Source: an uncultured Muribaculaceae bacterium
GTDB taxonomy: Bacteria; Bacteroidota; Bacteroidia; Bacteroidales; Muribaculaceae
Length of the DNA stretch: 64,000 nt
Assembly (NCBI GenBank): GCA_910585275.1
Contig: CAJUCW010000015.1
Coordinates: 1 to 64,000, forward strand
Direction: 5' to 3'
Under the pieces are notes generated by a model. It saw only the letters and a program-made list of their open reading frames with translations. It was not told where the DNA came from and did not search any database. The position numbers were made by a program, and so were the translations under genes. Below are positions 8,599-16,753 of this stretch, piece by piece; the stretch's first letter is position 1, and every line of letters starts with the position of its first letter.

Positions 8599-9528
8599 AT
8601 GATTTACCCCGAAAGGTTGAACAGCGGCGACAGGATTGCCATCATATCGCCCGCCACCACGGTGAAGGAAGAATATATCGACGGAGCGGTCCGTCTGTTG
8701 CATGAAGAGGGTTTCGACCCTGTTGTATTCCCTCATGCCAAGGGACCGGTGAGCGGTTCGTTTGCTTCGTCGGAAGAGTGCCGTCTTGCGGATTTAAAGG
8801 CCGCTCTCCACGACCCTTCCGTAAAAGCGGTTTTATGTGCACGCGGAGGATATGGATGCGTCCATCTTCTGCCTCATTTCACGGATGCAGAAATCCGGGA
8901 GAATCCTAAATGGTTGATTGGTTTCTCTGATGTGTCGGCGCTCCATGCCTTGTGGCAGCGAGCAGGCGTGGCATCGCTTCACGCCCCGATGGCAAAGCAT
9001 CTCACTCTCGAAGGGCGCGACGACGTTTGCACACGCCGGCTTATCGGAATCCTTAAAGGGGAAACAGTAATGGCCTACGATGCCCCTTCCCACCCTTTTA
9101 ACCGTCATGGAATAGCCGAAGGACGTCTTGTAGGAGGAAACCTTGCCGTGCTCAACGGCCTTGCCGGCACCGATGCCGACCTTCTTTCCTTGCAATGCGA
9201 CGAGGGTGTTGTCCTTTTCATAGAAGATATCTCCGAAGCGATTTATGCGGTGGAAAGGATGCTTATTCGTCTGTCATTGTCGGGAGCGTTGCATAGGATT
9301 AAGGGATTGATTGTTGGACAATTTACCGAATACCGTCCCGACAAGAATTTCGGAAGCATGGAAGAGATGGTTGACTCACTTTTGAAGAGGTGCGGGGTGA
9401 CGGGTATTCCGGTTGCTTTCGATTTCCCCGTGGGGCATGTCGCGCTAAATTATCCGCTGATAGAGGGAGCTGCGGTGAGGTTGTCGGTATCTTCCGAAGG
9501 GGTGGCTTTACAGTCGGTTACAGAATAA
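8599..9528 (+). CDS. LD-carboxypeptidase (peptidase family S66)
   Basis: 309 residues, full length for family S66, which removes D-Ala from tetrapeptide stems of recycled muropeptides in the cytoplasm. The nucleophile is probably Ser110 in 'LIGFSDVSALHALW'. Glu in 'VLFIEDISEAIYAVERML' and His in 'FPVGHVALNYPL' complete the Ser-Glu-His triad. The glycine-rich 'ARGGYGCVHLLP' precedes the nucleophile. The MazG-like gene starts 4 bp after its stop. Confidence 0.92.
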   Translation: MIYPERLNSGDRIAIISPATTVKEEYIDGAVRLLHEEGFDPVVFPHAKGPVSGSFASSEECRLADLKAALHDPSVKAVLCARGGYGCVHLLPHFTDAEIRENPKWLIGFSDVSALHALWQRAGVASLHAPMAKHLTLEGRDDVCTRRLIGILKGETVMAYDAPSHPFNRHGIAEGRLVGGNLAVLNGLAGTDADLLSLQCDEGVVLFIEDISEAIYAVERMLIRLSLSGALHRIKGLIVGQFTEYRPDKNFGSMEEMVDSLLKRCGVTGIPVAFDFPVGHVALNYPLIEGAAVRLSVSSEGVALQSVTE

Positions 9529-9532
9529 TTTT

Positions 9533-9856
9533 ATGGAAAGTAAGGATATTACAATACGTGAGGCGCAGGCGATGGTTGACGGATGGATCCGCACAATCGG
9601 GGGCAGATATTTCTCCGAACTGACCAACATGGCTTTGCTTACTGAAGAAACCGGCGAACTCGCCCGGGTGATTGCAAGGGTGTATGGCGACCAGGTGGCG
9701 AAAGAAGGTGACCTGCGCAAAGGTCTTGCCGAAGAGATGGCAGACGTGATGTGGGTGCTCGTTTGTCTTGCCAACCAGACAGGCGTTGACCTTACCGAAG
9801 CATTCCGTGCTTCGCTTGAAAAGAAAAGTACAAGGGATTTAAACCGGTTTAAATGA
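9533..9856 (+). CDS. MazG-like nucleotide pyrophosphohydrolase
   Basis: 107-residue all-helical NTP pyrophosphatase of the MazG/YpjD type, thought to clear non-canonical (d)NTPs. The metal-binding Glu/Asp pattern is present: 'LLTEETGELARVI' (E38, E39, E42) and 'LAEEMADVMWVL' (E67, E68, D71). It is a housekeeping type, not a toxin-antitoxin MazG. Its stop overlaps the start of the glycosyltransferase by 4 bp (ATGA), so the two are translationally coupled. Confidence 0.88.
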   Translation: MESKDITIREAQAMVDGWIRTIGGRYFSELTNMALLTEETGELARVIARVYGDQVAKEGDLRKGLAEEMADVMWVLVCLANQTGVDLTEAFRASLEKKSTRDLNRFK

Positions 9857-10809
9857 TGCTGCGGAAAGCTCCTAAATTGGTTGTAATCGCCCCTTGCCAT
9901 AACGAGGAAGAGGTGTTGGGAAGCACCACTTCCGCACTTCTTGCCGCCGTTTCCAAGATGTGTGACTCCGGGGTGGTGGCGGAAGGGAGCGGCCTTCTTT
10001 ATGTTGACGACGGCAGCACGGATTCCACATGGCGGCTCATCGTGAAGCTTTCCGAAGAATACCCGTCGCGGGTGCATGGGTTGCGGCTTAACCGTCATTG
10101 CGGGCATCAGGAGGCGCTTATCGCAGGGATGGAAAAGGCTTTGGAGAGTGCCGATGTTTGCGTCACTATAGATGCCGACCTTCAGGACGATGTGGCTGTG
10201 ATTCCCGAGATGATACGCATGTATATGGATGGTGCCGACGTGGTGTATGGCGTCAGAAAGAGCCGTGGAACCGATTCCTGGTTTAAGAAGGTGACTGCAA
10301 AGGGGTTTTACAACACCATGCACGGGCTCGGGGCGGAATGTGTGGCTAACCATGCCGACTTCCGACTGATGTCGCATAGGGCTGTCGCCGACCTGATGGA
10401 CTATGGCGAGCGCAATCTTTTCTTGCGCGGGCTGGTGCCCTTGCTTGGCTACCGGCAGGAATGCGTTTATTACGAGCGTAAGGAGCGAAGCGCGGGCACA
10501 ACGAAGTATCCCCTCAGGAAGATGCTCGATTTTGCCATCAGCGGCATCACATCGTTTTCCGTGCGTCCCGTGCGCATGTTGTTCTGGATAGGACTCGTGT
10601 TCATGCTTACGGCCCTCGGGATAGGCATTTATGTGCTCATACGTCATTTCTCGGGAGAAACCATCGAGGGCTGGACTTCGTTGATACTCTCAATCTGGTT
10701 CTGCACCGGAATCCTGCTGATGGGACTCGGGATAATCGGCGAATACATCGGCAAAATCTACATCGAAGTGAAGCGCCGTCCCCGCTACCGCATCTCCGAC
10801 GAAGTCTGA
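9853..10809 (+). CDS. Glycosyltransferase family 2 (GtrB/DPM1-like)
   Basis: 318-residue membrane-linked GT2 enzyme. The N-terminal GT-A domain starts 'LVVIAPCHNEEEVLGSTTSA' and has the metal-binding 'DADLQDD' motif and the acceptor-site segment 'HADFRLMSHRAVADL'. Two C-terminal membrane helices (around residues 238-260 and 275-298) are followed by 'GEYIGKIYIEVKRRPRYRI', the hallmark of polyprenyl-phosphate glycosyltransferases such as GtrB/ArnC. Likely transfers a sugar from a nucleotide donor to undecaprenyl phosphate; the sugar cannot be told from sequence. Confidence 0.9.
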   Translation: MMLRKAPKLVVIAPCHNEEEVLGSTTSALLAAVSKMCDSGVVAEGSGLLYVDDGSTDSTWRLIVKLSEEYPSRVHGLRLNRHCGHQEALIAGMEKALESADVCVTIDADLQDDVAVIPEMIRMYMDGADVVYGVRKSRGTDSWFKKVTAKGFYNTMHGLGAECVANHADFRLMSHRAVADLMDYGERNLFLRGLVPLLGYRQECVYYERKERSAGTTKYPLRKMLDFAISGITSFSVRPVRMLFWIGLVFMLTALGIGIYVLIRHFSGETIEGWTSLILSIWFCTGILLMGLGIIGEYIGKIYIEVKRRPRYRISDEV

Positions 10810-10934
10810 CATTCATGAGGGACTTACTGTCCGTATGGGGCTTTGACCTATGGCTATTAACTGGCAACCGTCACATTGCGAACGAAACGGTAGTTATGTA
10901 TTGCGGTCTGGCATCCGTTGACATTCGGTGTAGC

Positions 10935-12866
10935 CTAATCTTTGTTGCTATTATTACGTAAGAAACGTGTATGATATAGCAGCAGCAAACACTCCCTTGC
11001 TTTAGCCTTACGCTCTGCCTCTCTGGTAAATCCTATGTCTGAAAGAGTCTTTGAGGTATTAATGCTGGCTGTATTCATCTCATTGAGTTCAGGATTTAAT
11101 AAATCCTTACCAATATTCAAGTAAGAAACGCCATCAGAAAAAGCATATTTTGCTAATGTCGGGATTATGTCATGATGGTCTCCCCACTTTTCCAAATTTA
11201 CGCGTCCTTCTTTTTCAACCACATTTCGTATCAATGGTGGAAGATAAATGTATAGCGGAACGCTATATTCCCATCTTTTCGGCACATGTACACCATCATC
11301 TGAATACGCAAGGGCCGTTCTTACGTTATGGTCTCCTGTTATAACAACAATAGTGTTATCGGCATATATGGATTCTTTGAATTCGTTAAGGAAAGATGCC
11401 ATTGCATAGTTTGCATACTGATAGCCATGAATATATTTTTCCTGTACTTCTTTCTTATTCCCCCATTGAGGATTGTCGTAGAAGGAATCAGGGATTTCGG
11501 GCAACTTGATATCGTGAGGATATACAAATGGCGGGTGATTGGTTGTTGTCATTACAAGTATCAACTTAGGATGTCCCTTATCTGTCCCCAATTCTTCCAT
11601 AATGGCTTTCATCAGATAGTGGTCAAACAATCCCACGCTGTTGCCTTCATATTCCGGGTGATTCTTAATGATTGCAAATTTGTCGATAATACTGTCAAAG
11701 CCTTGTATTCTTAGGCTCTCCCCCACATTTTCCCATTCCTGGTCCATTCCCGACATAAAGATTGTCTCATATCCGCTTTGATTAAAAGGAACAGCCATAG
11801 ATGTGGAAAATGGCAGATAGCGATAAGCCGACCGGAACACTCTCGGGAACGGAGTTGAAATAACCAAATCCTCTATTGATGCAATCGTGCCGTTCTGCAC
11901 ACTTTGATAATTCAGCATGAGCAAATCTTCTCGTAAATGACGTTGCATGCCACACAAAAGAAGGGTATTGTCTGTCTCCAAGGAGTTGTAAGTAAGATAT
12001 CCGCTCCAACTTTCACTTAGCATAATCACAATATTGGGCTTTGACAAACTGCTGTCTGTTCGGGTCACAGTTGCAAAAAGAGACTTCTCGGTCAATCCAA
12101 GTACTTCAAATGCCTCTTCTTCTGAGGAAAAATCGTAGCGGCCAAGTATTTCTTCGTCTGTAAGCAATTCAAAAGATTGCTTCTTTTCTTTTATGGCCTT
12201 TTTAAGGAGATAACATGGATTAGGCACCAAGTCGTTTATTTTCTGAATATGAGACACACGCAAATCTTCCACTTGAAGGGGAAACTGCGAGATAGACCCT
12301 CTCATGCTTATCACGCACGCCACAAGCAGGATTGCCATAACCCAATAATTCCGGTGCAGGGTTTTACATGTAGGAAAAGAGATTCTTAATTTCAAGAGTA
12401 ATAGAAACACACTTATAAGCAACAATGTTAGCCATATAACCGGATATTCTTCCCATATTACCTGAATTAATGTTGTTGGACCCTCATGAAAAAAATCGAA
12501 CACCGTTACATTGAAGTGGGTGCCGAAATTATTATAGAATCCTAAATCTACTATCTCTAATAATATAACCATTGTATAAGCTATCGCATAGTACCATCTG
12601 ACGACTTTTCTTAGAGTTGTTAACGACTTAGGAGAACTTATATAAGAAGCTGCGATTAAAATTACCGAAGGAAGCAGACTAAGGTATGCCAATGCTTGAC
12701 AATCAAATCTAAAAGCATTATAACATGCAAGGAGTAGAGTTGATTGGGAAACTTCTACATCTTGCCACGACAGCAACAGACAGGCAAGGGCAGCCCTCCC
12801 GGAAATCAATATTACAAAACCAATTATCCAATAGATGAATATCAAATAAAAATACTTTATATTCAT
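10935..12866 (-). CDS. LTA synthase-like sulfatase-fold phosphotransferase
   Basis: 643 residues from the start at 12866. The reading frame is open further upstream to 13148, but that part lies in the 424-bp repeat shared with 38.1 kb and is not protein-like, so MNIKYFYLIFIYWIIGF is taken as the N-terminus. About five hydrophobic segments (to residue ~230) precede an alkaline-phosphatase-fold domain. 'IVIMLSESWSGY' supplies the first metal site, 'NGTIASIED' the probable catalytic Thr, and 'ITGDHN' and 'WGDHHDIIPTLAKYAF' the later metal ligands. Such enzymes transfer phosphoglycerol- or phosphoethanolamine-type groups onto envelope glycans; the substrate is unknown. The gene is AT-rich compared with its neighbours, suggesting acquisition. 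Confidence 0.85.
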   Translation of the reverse strand: MNIKYFYLIFIYWIIGFVILISGRAALACLLLSWQDVEVSQSTLLLACYNAFRFDCQALAYLSLLPSVILIAASYISSPKSLTTLRKVVRWYYAIAYTMVILLEIVDLGFYNNFGTHFNVTVFDFFHEGPTTLIQVIWEEYPVIWLTLLLISVFLLLLKLRISFPTCKTLHRNYWVMAILLVACVISMRGSISQFPLQVEDLRVSHIQKINDLVPNPCYLLKKAIKEKKQSFELLTDEEILGRYDFSSEEEAFEVLGLTEKSLFATVTRTDSSLSKPNIVIMLSESWSGYLTYNSLETDNTLLLCGMQRHLREDLLMLNYQSVQNGTIASIEDLVISTPFPRVFRSAYRYLPFSTSMAVPFNQSGYETIFMSGMDQEWENVGESLRIQGFDSIIDKFAIIKNHPEYEGNSVGLFDHYLMKAIMEELGTDKGHPKLILVMTTTNHPPFVYPHDIKLPEIPDSFYDNPQWGNKKEVQEKYIHGYQYANYAMASFLNEFKESIYADNTIVVITGDHNVRTALAYSDDGVHVPKRWEYSVPLYIYLPPLIRNVVEKEGRVNLEKWGDHHDIIPTLAKYAFSDGVSYLNIGKDLLNPELNEMNTASINTSKTLSDIGFTREAERKAKARECLLLLYHTRFLRNNSNKD

Positions 12867-12886
12867 TACCCTTCTGCAAACATGTA

Positions 12887-13310
12887 CCGCGGTCCTCCCC
12901 TCGTTGGCGTTAGGTTGGTATATAAAAAAAGCGCAGGAGTCTGTATCAGTTACCGTCCTACACTCTGAGGCTTCTCGCATTGCCCTATTCTTGTCGGACG
13001 GCAACGCAGAAGCCCACGCCTGTATATGCAACCAATGTAGCCGGTCACATTCCTCACGAAATATCAACCGGTTACGATTATAATTACATATCCACGGGCA
13101 TCTACCGTTGCTCAACCCTTGACAAGAATATGAAAGTTTGCGAGACATTTCAGAGTGTCAAGAATCAGCGCGGATAAACGCTTTCTATGTATGTCTATTC
13201 CGCCGCGACTCGTCGCAACGGCACACATCCCACACCTCAATCCCCGGACCGGAGCTTCTGAGTGGTCTGCATCCGCAAAATTATAAATTAAATTTCTAAT
13301 TCAGAAATCT
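12887..13310 (-). repeat. 424-bp leader-like repeat, copy A (inverted copy at 38121)
   Basis: This segment is repeated in opposite orientation at 38121-38544, the same length with only a handful of mismatches, all within the first ~100 bp next to the gene. Read on the minus strand it begins with an AT-rich stretch containing TAATTTTG (a -7-like element) and a 10-bp hairpin (CCGTTGCGAC pairing with GTCGCGGCGG). It ends 20 bp before the ATG of the LTA-synthase-like gene. Open frames exist on both strands but match no known family. Best description: a portable promoter/leader module or structured RNA of unknown function. Confidence 0.8.
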
Positions 13311-13325
13311 TTTTATCAATAAAAT

Positions 13326-13355
13326 TTGTTATTAGTAGAAATTTTACTACTTTTG
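13326..13355 (+). promoter_or_regulatory. Promoter with operator-like repeat for hicAB
   Basis: TTG at 13326-13328 and TACTTTTG at 13348-13355 are 19 bp apart, a good -33/-7 pair. Between them is an imperfect palindrome (GTAG-8 nt-CTAC), a plausible binding site for autorepression by the HicB antitoxin. Confidence 0.55.
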
Positions 13356-13380
13356 TGAATGATTCGGAAATGTATTAACG

Positions 13381-13575
13381 ATGAAACGCTACAAGGTTAA
13401 AGAAGTGATTGAAATGCTTGAAGCTGACGGGTGGGTTAAAGTAACCACAAAAGGCAGCCACAGACAGTTCAAACATCCACTCAAGAAGGGAAGGGTGACA
13501 GTCAACGGAGCTCCCGGAGACAACCTTAGCCAATTCCTTCTAAATAGCATTTTTAAACAGGCCGGATGGCGTTGA
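13381..13575 (+). CDS. hicA: HicA family mRNA interferase toxin
   Basis: 64-residue HicA toxin with a double-stranded RNA-binding-like fold. It has the family pattern: 'EMLEADGWVKVTTKGSHRQF' contains the catalytic His of 'GSH', followed by 'KHPLKKGRVTV' and a C-terminal helix 'NLSQFLLNSIFKQAGW'. HicA cleaves mRNA in the cell when its partner is degraded. The partner HicB follows after 25 bp, the standard toxin-first order. Confidence 0.95.
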   Translation: MKRYKVKEVIEMLEADGWVKVTTKGSHRQFKHPLKKGRVTVNGAPGDNLSQFLLNSIFKQAGWR

Positions 13576-13600
13576 CCGAATTTAAATATGTTTTGTAAAT

Positions 13601-14011
13601 ATGAAGACAATAACTGTTGAAATATCTTGGGAAGAAAAAAACTATTGCTGCGGTTGGAGCTTGGATGGTTTTGGTGCAATAATCTGCACAGCAAAGTCTA
13701 TCGAACAACTTAAGTCATCGTTTGAGTCTTCAATAAAGCAACAGGCACAAGACATGGTTGCAGACGGGGAAGAGGTTCCTGCATGGCTTGCCTCGGGCGA
13801 ATACCGCATCGAATACAACCTCGCCGTGTCGGCGCTCTTGCGTCAAGCGGAGCAGTTCACGACCATGGCGGCGATAAGCCGAGTTACGGGGATTAACCAA
13901 AAGCTTCTCTCCCATTACGCCAATTCCGTAAAGAATCCAAGGCAAAAACAGCGGGACCGCATAATAACCGGCCTACATGAAATCGGGAATTACTTTCTCG
14001 CTGTCAGATAA
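13601..14011 (+). CDS. hicB: HicB family antitoxin
   Basis: 136 residues. The N-terminal HicB fold (EKNYCCGWSLDGFGAIICTA, residues ~12-31) forms the partial RNase H-like domain that blocks HicA. The C-terminal part 'AAISRVTGINQKLLSHYANS' is a helix-turn-helix that would bind the operator upstream of hicA. The order is toxin then antitoxin, both on the plus strand. The stop codon abuts another copy of the dispersed CATGCC-type repeat. Confidence 0.92.
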   Translation: MKTITVEISWEEKNYCCGWSLDGFGAIICTAKSIEQLKSSFESSIKQQAQDMVADGEEVPAWLASGEYRIEYNLAVSALLRQAEQFTTMAAISRVTGINQKLLSHYANSVKNPRQKQRDRIITGLHEIGNYFLAVR

Positions 14012-14040
14012 ACGTGCCAAAGGCATGTCCCTACATTCAA
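14010..14040. repeat. Dispersed CATGCC palindromic repeat, copy R2
   Basis: GTGCCAAAGGCATGTCCCTACATTC just after hicB matches the minus-strand reading of the copy at 7668-7695 and the copies at 43374 and 44419. The following AAATTGCACAA also recalls the TTGTGCAAT flanking the 7.7-kb copy, so more than the palindrome is shared. Confidence 0.65.
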
Positions 14041-14105
14041 AATTGCACAAATGATTTATGTTTTACCTATAACACTTAATCAGAGCGTGAACAGGTAATC
14101 ATGGA

Positions 14106-14142
14106 AAATAAAAAAGAGCGGCGGTCAGGCTGCTCTTTCGGG
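14106..14142 (-). terminator. Hairpin terminator for the minus-strand envelope operon
   Basis: Read on the minus strand, GAAAGAGCAGC and GCCGCTCTTT pair (one mismatch) around a short loop and are followed by a T-rich run. It lies 40-75 bp past the stop of the hypothetical gene at 14181. Confidence 0.6.
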
Positions 14143-14180
14143 GCCGGAGGAAGCCGGCCGTTAAATTTGTAGGGGCAAAA

Positions 14181-14714
14181 TCAGATGAGCTGGAGGAGGT
14201 GGAGCTCGTCGCGGATTTCCATGCCGGAGAGGGAACGGCGGCGCGAGATGACGCGCGCGAATTCGTCGATGGCGGGGTGAAGGCGCGGATTGTGGAAAAG
14301 ACGGCGGGCCCTCGACAGGGCGTTGTTGTAGAGGTTTTCGATTTCGTCGTCTTCAAGGGCGCAGGTGTCGCGTCCTTCGCGCTCCACTTCGTTATAAATC
14401 TCTTTCAGCACCTCTTCCGGGGCTTCCTCTTTCAATCTCACTATGGAGCGTGCAAGCACGTTGGAAAGCACCATCGAGGTGGTGATATGGAAATTCTGCA
14501 CGAGGTTGTCCCACGTTGCTTTGGGGGAGATTGTTGGCGAGCCCGGGAAATAATACTCATGAGAGAATTCCACCATAGGTCCTTCCGAATCAAGGCAAAC
14601 CTCCGCCACCCTGTCGATGGCTTGCAGGCTGGCAAGCGAAATCACCATCCCGGCAAGCCCGTAGGCGCGGTCGTCCTCGTTAAGATAGGTCAATGTCAAA
14701 GATTGCTGGCTCAT
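14181..14714 (-). CDS. Conserved-looking hypothetical protein (177 aa)
   Basis: I do not recognise the family. The start at 14714 is chosen because the longer frame runs into the barrel gene and reads unnatural sequence. No signal peptide or membrane segment is visible; the protein looks soluble and mostly helical, with acidic stretches ('EEAPEEVLKEIYNEVEREG') and an Arg-rich C-terminal part. 'YGLAGMVISLASLQAIDRVAEV' near the N-terminus is hydrophobic and could be a buried helix pair. It follows the outer-membrane barrel gene by 131 bp and is followed by a terminator, so it may be the last gene of the envelope operon. Confidence 0.65.
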   Translation of the reverse strand: MSQQSLTLTYLNEDDRAYGLAGMVISLASLQAIDRVAEVCLDSEGPMVEFSHEYYFPGSPTISPKATWDNLVQNFHITTSMVLSNVLARSIVRLKEEAPEEVLKEIYNEVEREGRDTCALEDDEIENLYNNALSRARRLFHNPRLHPAIDEFARVISRRRSLSGMEIRDELHLLQLI

Positions 14715-14845
14715 ATTATTACGATAGTTTTTTTTAGACGTTTTTCTTTCGGTCAACGAATGGGCATCAGACTGTGATACACTTTCATTGTAAATATTCA
14801 ACGATGAAACAAGACTTTTAGTTTCCCTTGAGGCGGTGTTTCCTC

Positions 14846-16753
14846 TTAGAAAAGCCATTTGAAGCCTCCGGCTACCACCACACCCTGCATCGGCTGCATG
14901 GGGAGCACTTCGGAATGACGGTTGAGAAGGTTGTCGGCCTGCATCCACACCGAGAAATCATCCGAGAAATCCCATGACGCCGATAGGTTTACGAGATGGA
15001 GGTCGGGCAAAGGAAGGGAGTGCAGCGTCGTTTCCTTGCCGTTTATGAGGGTGGCGCCGTCGGTGATTGCCGACACCGATTTCATGTAGATGTTTCTCGT
15101 TCCACGGTAATCATAGCCAATGGCAATGTGGAGCGGTTTTATCGGCGATACGGTTGCTTTTATCGCAGCCGTGGCTTTCGCACGGTCATAACCGTTGAAA
15201 TACCCTTTCTTGCCGTCCTGGGGCTGATACGTGCCTTCCGCGCTGATGGAGAAGATGGAGCCGTATTTATAGGCTATTTTCCCCGAGAGGGAAAAGCCGT
15301 GGAGGTCAAGGCCGTCAGTGTCGGCGATATAGGAGAACGTAGCTTTCGGGGGTATTGACGGAATGATTCCGACGGGTGCGCGGTCGCCGTTGCCGAGCCA
15401 CGCCTGATACCAACCTCCGAGCGGTGTGTTTTTGGTGGCGCGGTATCTTGCCTCAATTCCGAGCGAAAAACCGGAGAAGGGGCCTAAATTCACTCCGAAC
15501 GCGGCATCGAGCGGCGTGTATGAGGGTCGAGTCGTGACGGCGCACGGAATTCCGTAGTAATCGAGCTGGTAGAGGCGGGCGAGAGTGTTGAGTTCGCTCC
15601 CTCCTGTCACGTCGAGGTAAAGACCCACCTGCCCTGTCTGGAGCGCGAATTTCAGGTCGGGGGCGATATGGAAGAATGAATAGCGGCTTCCTTCAGGGCC
15701 GGCCTTAAAAGAGAGGTCGATGTCTGCGCCGAGGCGGATGTCGAGCAGGCCGCGGTTGAAGCGGTAGTGCGGGGTGAGGGTCAGCATGGCATAACTGTCG
15801 GTTTCAGGAAAAACCGACATTCCCGACGACGGTTGCGACGCCTTTTCCCTGTAGTCTCCACCTGAAAGGAACACCATTTCGAGGTTGCCGTCGAGCCCTA
15901 TCGAACTTCCGTTGTCCCAAGGCATACTCACCCCTGCGGAAAGGGCTATGTCGGTTTCACGTGAGCCTTTGAACGCGCCGTAGGTGTTGCCATAAGGGAG
16001 CGGGAGGTTGCGGTAGGCGAAATGGCGCATACGGAGGGAAGTGTTGTAGTTCAGGGCTGACCCGGGACGGATGAGCGATCTCCAGTCAAGCCGCAACGCC
16101 ACGTCGTTGAGCGTCTGCGTGGGGGCTTCCACAGGGTCGGACCCCGTGTAGCCGTATGGCACGTAGCCGTAATAGTTGAAATAACCGAGATGATAATCGA
16201 GTGCGGCATCGAGCCTTCCGAGGCCTTTGAACACATGCGAAGCGTAGAGTGCGACCGACTCGTCGTAACGCTCCTGCTTTATTTCGGAGGTCTCGGGAGA
16301 AAGGTTTGGTTTCCACAGGGATGTGGAATTATGCTGCAGGCGCACGCCGAAAAGCGTTGATGAATTGTCGATAAACCTGTAGCCCGCGCTGAGCGTGGAA
16401 TTGAGCCATGACCCGGCCCCCAGTTCAAGGTAGCCCGGATTAGACGACACGGTCCTCGTGGAGCCCCAGGCGGTGGCCGGCATCGTCAGGAGCGACGGGG
16501 TGAAAGACGTTGCCACTCCTGCCGATTCATATTCGAGCGGCGAAGAGGTGAGCGTCTGGCGCAATGCCTTGGGGAGCATGTTGACTCTGTCGATCCGAAT
16601 AATGTCGGGCACATATTTCCCCTCCACGTTGATTGATTCGTGGAGCTGGGCGGCGGCCGGGAAGTATAAGGCCATCGCTGCCAGGGGGAGCGACAACCGT
16701 GATATATGGTGTATGATATTTCGCATTTTCACGTAGTTCCGTTTTATTTCCAT
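14846..16753 (-). CDS. Outer-membrane beta-barrel protein (TonB-receptor-like, no plug)
   Basis: 635 residues with a signal peptide ending 'YFPAAAQ'. Most of the body alternates aromatic and polar residues in strand-like blocks, and the C-terminus 'VWMQADNLLNRHSEVLP...GGFKWLF' has the NLLNR motif and terminal aromatic residue of TonB-dependent receptor barrels. There is no recognisable plug domain or TonB box, and the protein is shorter than usual SusC-like receptors. Starts at 16753 (10-bp overlap with the TPR gene) or 16726. It probably works with the large TPR protein encoded just upstream; the cargo is unknown. Confidence 0.75.
   Translation of the reverse strand: MEIKRNYVKMRNIIHHISRLSLPLAAMALYFPAAAQLHESINVEGKYVPDIIRIDRVNMLPKALRQTLTSSPLEYESAGVATSFTPSLLTMPATAWGSTRTVSSNPGYLELGAGSWLNSTLSAGYRFIDNSSTLFGVRLQHNSTSLWKPNLSPETSEIKQERYDESVALYASHVFKGLGRLDAALDYHLGYFNYYGYVPYGYTGSDPVEAPTQTLNDVALRLDWRSLIRPGSALNYNTSLRMRHFAYRNLPLPYGNTYGAFKGSRETDIALSAGVSMPWDNGSSIGLDGNLEMVFLSGGDYREKASQPSSGMSVFPETDSYAMLTLTPHYRFNRGLLDIRLGADIDLSFKAGPEGSRYSFFHIAPDLKFALQTGQVGLYLDVTGGSELNTLARLYQLDYYGIPCAVTTRPSYTPLDAAFGVNLGPFSGFSLGIEARYRATKNTPLGGWYQAWLGNGDRAPVGIIPSIPPKATFSYIADTDGLDLHGFSLSGKIAYKYGSIFSISAEGTYQPQDGKKGYFNGYDRAKATAAIKATVSPIKPLHIAIGYDYRGTRNIYMKSVSAITDGATLINGKETTLHSLPLPDLHLVNLSASWDFSDDFSVWMQADNLLNRHSEVLPMQPMQGVVVAGGFKWLF

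Noticed and set aside
9533..9856. MazG as part of a toxin-antitoxin system
   Set aside because: It is a housekeeping YpjD/MazG-like pyrophosphohydrolase coupled to a glycosyltransferase; no MazEF neighbours.
10810..10934. Degenerate C-terminal coding fragment on the minus strand ('YRFVRNVTVAS')
   Set aside because: A short frame ends with a FISUMP-like tail, but it is too short and lacks upstream homology to call a pseudogene.
12866..13148. N-terminal 94-residue extension of the LTA-synthase-like protein
   Set aside because: It lies in the 424-bp repeat, is stopped by a point change in the other copy, and reads unlike protein; the ATG at 12866 starts a normal membrane segment.
12980..13177. 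65-codon frame on the plus strand inside repeat copy A (and the matching frame at 38254-38466)
   Set aside because: Open in both copies but overlaps the opposite-strand frame, has no recognisable fold, and near-identical DNA cannot show coding selection. Kept as part of the repeat.
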